A stretch of 64,000 nucleotides of DNA from Primula veris (Eukaryota; Streptophyta; Magnoliopsida; Ericales; Primulaceae): positions 33,466,702-33,530,701 of the forward strand of contig OY821743.1 in assembly GCA_963682055.1 (NCBI GenBank), in the 5' to 3' direction. Positions 58,552-64,000 of the stretch are shown piece after piece (position 1 is the first letter of the stretch; each line of letters starts with the position of its first letter). Below the pieces are notes generated by a model, which had not been told where the DNA came from, searched no databases, and saw only the letters and a list, made by a program, of their open reading frames with translations. Position numbers and translations under genes: made by a program.

Positions 58552-61500
58552 ATGGAGGGATGGGATCCAAACACAAAAACAGTTCTAACAAAAATCCCCC
58601 TTCTAACAATCAAAGCCGGTCCACGAGACGGTGCGGCATGGACGCAACGCTTAAAAGAGGAGTACAAGGGTTTGATAGCGTACACAGCGATGAACAAGTC
58701 TCGAGACAACGACTGGTTCCGTATCACCGCTGCAAACAAGGAGGGTACGCGTTGGACCGGTAAATGCTGGTATGTTCATAATTTGTTGAAATACGAGTTT
58801 GATCTTCAGTTTGATATTCCGGTTACGTACCCTGCCACGTCACCCGAACTCGAGCTCCCTCAGCTGGACGGCAAGACTCATAAGGTTAGTTAATTAGTAT
58901 TATTTATTGGGTTTTTTTTTTATTGGTTTGTTATCCTCTACTATTGATTTCTACCATTTTAGTACCTAACCTTTGAGTTTTAACGATTTTGGTCCAAACC
59001 TACCGATTAAACAACAATTAATCGACAAAATGGACGCAATTTTGTAGTTATTTAGGTTGATTTTTGGTTAGTATACTTCGATAGCAAAATCGTCTATAGA
59101 TGGAGAGGCTCCTAAGTTTTTTTTTTTTGGGGTAGCTGGAACCCGTTTTTTTAGTTATTTAGGCTGATTTTTGTTTAGTACCATAGCGAAATTGGTTATT
59201 ATATGGAAGGACTCGTAAGTTTTTTTTTTCCGCAAGTTTTTATTAGTTTAAGAGAGAGAGAGAGGGACAAAGCTCAAACAGCTAAGAAAATGGGTATTGA
59301 TTGTAATACTCATAATTATTTTATTGGTTTGGGAAAAGAGAGAGCTGTTTAGTACCCTCTACCATTGTCTTTTTATCGTTTTAGTACCTACCTAACCTTT
59401 TGAGTTTTACCAATTTGGGTCCAAACCACTAATTAAACAACAATAAATCGACAAAATGGAGTTACTGTATCTCACATTTGGGGATCTAGAAATGGTCCAA
59501 CAACAATAAATCGACAAAAGTGACGCGATTTTTTAGTCATTTTGGTTCATTTTTGGTTACTATACTTTGATAGCGAAATTGACTATAGATGGAAAGACTC
59601 ATAAGTTTTGTTTCTGTTTTTGTGTGTGTGTGTGTGTTAAGTTTTGATTAATTTGAGCTGGAACGCGTTTAGTTAGTTAAGTTGATTTTTGGGTAGTATA
59701 CTTCAATAGTGAAATTGGTTATAGATGGAAAGACTCACATGGTTGGTTTGTGGTATCTAACTAATGATCAGCTTCTACTAAATTGCCAGAAATTGTTGTT
59801 AGGGTATCTATCATTTTCTAATTATTTGGGTTTATTATTGTATACAACACTTGGTTGGTAGGAAATTTATTTACGAAACTAATAGCAGTGGACTAAGTTG
59901 GCTGCAAAATTAGTAGTATTATGAACAAAGAGGGTTAGAAAACCCGTAGTTTGATATTCCGGTGATGCTGGCATGTCACCCAAGCCCGAGCTCCTTCAAT
60001 TAGATGGGAAAACTCAGAAGATAGTGCTAGGGTTTTCAGTTTTGCATTAATTATTATTCACTCGAGCTCCTGCAGTTGGATTGAAAAACCACAGGGTTGG
60101 TCATTTAGACTTTCTGATTTCATTTTATAATTAGTCCATCGGCTTACTATTTAAGTGTAACATATGAGCACAGTTCCTCCAATTGGATGGGAAAATTCAC
60201 AAGGTTGCTATTGGGGTTTTCAGCTTTGTATATTAATTTGACCTCGAACTTTTGCAATAGGATGGAAAACCTCACATGGTTGGTTCATTAGGTTTCTTCT
60301 TCATTTTCTAATCAGTTTGGATATTGTTGTTTAGCATACTTTACTGTTCCAATTTCATTTAGGAAATTGATGGCGGTGTACTGAGTTGGCAGAAAACTGT
60401 TTATCAATATGTTAAATCAAAGATTTGATAGACTGCTGTAGAAAATAAATGGGTTTCTAACTGTTATTTAGTTCATTGACTAAACCAACGGCAGTGTACT
60501 GAAATGGAAGAATTATTGTAAGAAGTTGTTATCCAATATGTGTAATCAAATGTAACTGCATGTTCAAATTAACATACCTGGCAATTGAAAAACTCACAAG
60601 TATGATGTTAAGAGTTTTTACGTTTTAATAATTGGGTTTATTGATGTTTAGGGTGCTCAACTGTTATGGATTCATTTACAATTTTGATGCCAGTTCAATC
60701 ATTTGGCAAAAAATCGTTGTTCAATACACGAAAAGAACTCTATGTAATCTAATGTACAAAACAGTCACGTGTTAATAAACATGTTGACAATTTATGAATC
60801 GTTTAATGTACAAATTGAGATTATCTCATAGTTGAATTTACTAAACTTTTATAATTCCTGATAATTTCGCTTCTTGACTATGATGAACTGTAGTACATTA
60901 GTCTCAGAGAGGGGTTGCCAGCTGCTGCAACTACAAACTGTAATTTTTTGTTTTAATTCAACGGTTGTGATGAAGTGGATATGAAAATTTTACCAATAAT
61001 CATTCTGACTACTAAGATAAGAAAATGAATGGTTGTGATTTGCAATTGCAATGGCTACAATTATCGGTTATCTGAAGCAAGCGCAAGTCCCGTTAGTCCC
61101 GAATCTTAGCCGATTTTGTTCAGAGAAGTGTAAATATTTTGTAGTTGTAGGTTTTGATGATTGTTTGGTTGCACCTTTTAATTTGAATAGTTTTGCTCTT
61201 GTTCTTATAAGCAGCAAACCATTTGGTCGGTATACTTGAAAAGTAAGTATTTTATGTATTTAGCCTTTCTCTACAGACTCCAATTGCCTGCTTATCTTTG
61301 TATATAACCAAACAGACCCTTAACCTTTCAGTGTCATAATTGCGAAGTGGCTTGAATTCAACCAATTCGACTCTTAATACCTTGCCTTTGTTTGTTGGAT
61401 GGATCAAATATGTGAACTCTTTCCCGAGTAATTAGTTAGTGGTCTTGGTATTAATGATGTGGCGGACCAAGGCATACCCAATATGACATATGTATTGCTA

Positions 61501-62903
61501 CTAGCTCCGCCTTTTTCTCTCTATTTTTCATGTGGCCATAAACATGTCATACCGTGTATAGTTTGGTAAACCAAGTCATCAATTCTATGGACCTGTACTA
61601 CTAAATAAGCTTAGTTGCACGAAATGGGAATGCAAATGGGAGCGCGAGCTCAGGAACGGCTGATAGCAAAATATGGGACTGCCATTGGGAATGTCCAGTT
61701 AGTATGGCAGGCTATTCCTATTACTAAGCCATATTTAAAAATAAATATATGTAACTTGATATATCCAGTTACATGGATTTAAGTAAACTTTAAGTGAAGT
61801 CGAACCGATATTGATAGGCTAATTCTGAGTTAATAACAGTTCACAGACCAATATTTAGAATTCTATAATGCTCCATATATGTATGTACTGCCTAATATAA
61901 AATGTCACAAACATGCTTAATTAGGGAGGTTTTGATTTTTTTTGGAAGTTTGGGTTACTATGGTAATTATTATACTTTTCAACCCTGATAGGAAGCTGTT
62001 TTGGTGAAAACAAGTACTCATCCATCCCATTCTAATTGTTGATTTTCCAGTTTATAGTTATTTGAATAATAGTTCAATCAGCAGAGACTGCTCTCAGAAT
62101 TAAATGGCTCATTTCTTATATAGGCAACAATAATCACTTAGTCACGTGTGACTTTTATCCCACTGCTTAGTCTAGAGCATAAAAGTGAAACAAGCGAGGA
62201 GTTGGTCTAGTTTACCAGTCTATTATATCATAGTCTTCAAGACAAACACCCCCCTTGGATCGTTCAACAACTTAAGGGTTTATATATAATTGTGTGTATT
62301 TTGTCCGTAGTAGTCCGTGAATTAAAATCAGTTCTCACTGTGAGAAGTTATTGACATGTTGGATTTCCAAATCAATGGTAAGCTATGGTTCTACCTTGTG
62401 TTGATTTTGTCATGTTTTACCCATTCAAATTTACTCTATGGATCGAGTAGCAGCTTAAATAATTTCGCCCACTACTTCAAGAGGAAAATTGGTTATTTAT
62501 CAATCTGGAACTCATTTGGATATAAAATCTTTCATTGCAACAGTAATAGGCCATTAGTTCTTGAGCTTACTCGTTTTTATCTGTGAGTTGTGTGATCAGA
62601 GTTCAGTCATTACATATTTGAAGTTCCTACATCCTGCTTCGATTTTTTTTAACTCAAGTCCTCTCATAAATGTTTTAATATTCTAAAATATGGTCATCTC
62701 ATATGTATGAAATCACCCGATCCAGAATGCGCTGTAATTTTATGTTTTGATCTCTTTGTTTGATAACAATTGCTGTTATTGATTCCATTTTATGCTTCAT
62801 ATTTTATATTAACGTAACTTTGATGATTTTCTGGGTTCCAGATGTATAGAGGAGGGAAGATATGCTTGACTGTGCATTTCAAACCGCTTTGGGCTAAGAA
62901 CTG
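58552..62903 (+). CDS. UFC1: UFC1, UFM1-conjugating E2 enzyme (3' end outside window)
   Basis: Accepts UFM1 from UBA5 and passes it to substrates with UFL1 (ufmylation, linked to ER and ribosome quality control). Exon 1 (58552-58884, 111 codons) starts [19 protein letters not shown], the plant UFC1 N-terminus, and ends at a GTTAGT donor. Exon 2 (62842-62903) follows a TTCCAG acceptor, continues in phase 0 as [20 protein letters not shown], and includes the active-site Cys near residue 119. The remaining exons (family total about 170-190 residues) are not found up to 64000, so the gene runs off the window. Intron 1 is about 4 kb and filled with degenerate copies of the exon-1 end. An LTR lies about 800 bp upstream. 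Confidence 0.93.
58920..60605 (+). repeat. Serial degenerate copies of the UFC1 exon-1 end in intron 1
   Basis: The exon end (CTGGACGGCAAGACTCATAA then G and the donor) recurs as GATGGAAAGACTCATAAG-like sequence near 59097, 59200, 59582, 59727, 60000, 60077, 60187, 60261 and 60590. The copy at 59948-60020 extends over some 70 exon bases including TTTGATATTCCGGT and GAGCTCC. The blocks 58920-59110 and 59347-59600 are also direct repeats of the neighbouring intron sequence. Confidence 0.75.
60606..62841 (+). other. Rest of UFC1 intron 1, no exon seen
   Basis: AT-rich intron sequence. The frames at 61051-61239 and 62356-62586 lack a family pattern. Near 61150 a GTTTGGTTGCACCTTTT stretch recalls the reverse complement of the KRI1-upstream array. 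Confidence 0.45.
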
Positions 62904-64000
62904 GTAAATTCCTATTAATCATGAAATTATTTAGTGAATGATATTATCAAAATTATCTATTTCACTGTGTAAGGTTAATGAGTGGGAGATGTTTCTTTTT
63001 TACCTTGATTTGTTCAGTTAAATTTATTAGTTGATTGAAATCTTAGGACCATTGCTATCTTACTGTTCTCTATGCTTAACTCTATACCCCGCAAGTGTTA
63101 CATACTATGTCAAATTTCTAATAAATGTGAATTGGGATGTTTAGAACTTTAGGCATTCAAAAAAACATAGTGCTCCTCAAGTTTTTTCAGATGAACAGAC
63201 CTATGGTAAACGAAACAGCCTTTCTGTCTTTCTCTTTTCCCTCATTTTTGTGTGATCGGATTAGAACATGAAACTTAGAAGGTGTAGTTCGTTGTTGTTT
63301 TTTATTTCACTTAACGTAATTCGCTCTTCCTCACTTAGAACGTATAAATTGTTACTAGTGGTTTGGTTTTCAGAAACAATTTTGATTGTAGAGTCTTTTA
63401 CTCTTATCCATGATTTAAAGAATTAAACGTGCTTTGTTTGTGAATAAAGTATTAGTAAGTAGTAACTGCTCATTTCTGTGATTCCTTCTAATCTTTTTAC
63501 TCAAATTTCTCCTGCAACTGCTGCATATTTCTCCTCAACTAAGTTAGAGAAGGACTATCGTTTCATGTCTTATGTGTTATGCATTTCATCTGTAATCACG
63601 TCATTTTATGTCATAATTACTCTTTTACCCCTGTAAATTGCCACACGCTACATCTACTCCCTGATTGCCGCAACTCGCTTTCAAAGCGGTCAAGTGATCT
63701 CCAGTAAAGTACAAGCCATTAAATTAACTTTGTTAATTTGCCAAGTACATTGAGTTAATACACCTTTAGAGCATTTAATTATATAACAAATCTTCCGTCC
63801 CCGGTCAGCTAAATGGTGCAGTTTTATAACATGAGAGACACATTCTGGACTTATTTCCTATTGTATTTAAGTGTGAACTTTTCATCCTTATTTACTGGTA
63901 ATCTGGTGCCACAGTACGGTTCAGTATGCATATTCAGAATCAGTTTAGTGAAGTGTTTCAAAAGTGAATTAGTTTGTCAATCTTATGCTAGTCAGAAATC
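62904..64000 (+). other. UFC1 intron 2 (incomplete), no exon seen
   Basis: Starts with the GTAAAT donor after exon 2. I searched by eye for the next UFC1 segment (after AKNC) and did not find it before the window ends. Confidence 0.55.

Noticed and set aside
61051..61239. A small gene inside UFC1 intron 1
   Set aside because: The frame lies in repeat-like intron DNA and shows no domain.
1..64000. CRISPR arrays, operons, bacterial-type signals
   Set aside because: None present; intron-bearing genes and plant transposons show that this is nuclear plant DNA. The tandem arrays have degenerate units without unique spacers.

Overview
The window is nuclear DNA of a flowering plant, almost certainly a eudicot. 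Its genes are intron-bearing plant genes with angiosperm-type protein sequences, it is AT-rich, and it is full of plant transposons (Ty1/copia, TRIM/Cassandra, MITEs, CACTA ends). Nothing in the sequence fixes the species.

Five protein genes can be supported. (1) An Aux/IAA auxin repressor of the IAA8/IAA9 type on + (585-2978, six coding exons), with an auxin-response element and TATA box just upstream. (2) A WAV3/WAVH/EDA40-type RING-H2 plus von Willebrand A E3 ligase on + (28927-31898, two exons). (3) Chloroplast glutamyl-tRNA reductase, HEMA1, on - (40699-35442, three exons, 543 codons). (4) The ribosome-biogenesis factor KRI1 on - (49196-47325), whose 5' leader probably lies upstream across a repeat-filled region. 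(5) The UFM1-conjugating enzyme UFC1 on + (58552 to beyond the right edge; the first two exons are visible). They are unrelated housekeeping, hormone and tetrapyrrole genes, not a pathway cluster.

Between the genes the DNA is mostly transposons. 6517-15962 is a Sirevirus-like copia element on - with a 5-bp CTTCA target duplication. It has a nearly intact gag-pol (one frameshift, one nonsense codon), a third ORF downstream of pol, multiple polypurine tracts and very unequal LTRs (1165 versus 603 bp). A GTTGCAAC-centred palindromic motif recurs in its LTR, its non-coding spacer and its coding region. Two TRIM elements are related to each other: a solo Cassandra LTR with a 5S rRNA core (21459-21749), nested in a MITE, and a complete TRIM with perfect ATGAA duplications (41136-41703), which lacks exactly the 5S block and sits about 440 bp upstream of the HEMA1 start codon. 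A 1303-bp solo copia LTR (56445-57747, GTTAA duplications) carries four hairpin boxes in its putative U3. Several MITEs have clear target duplications: a Mutator type at 4620-5007, a Tourist type at 17813-18221, an hAT type at 53763-54340 and a short one at 33603-33755.

A recurring theme is local tandem duplication around genes. Intron 1 of HEMA1 holds three decayed copies of its own acceptor plus exon-2 start. Intron 1 of UFC1 holds a series of decayed copies of its own exon-1 end plus donor. The region upstream of KRI1 is a roughly 125-bp tandem array inside a segmental duplication that also copied the putative leader. All boundaries, exon joins and counts were read by eye from the sequence; no alignment or database search was run.
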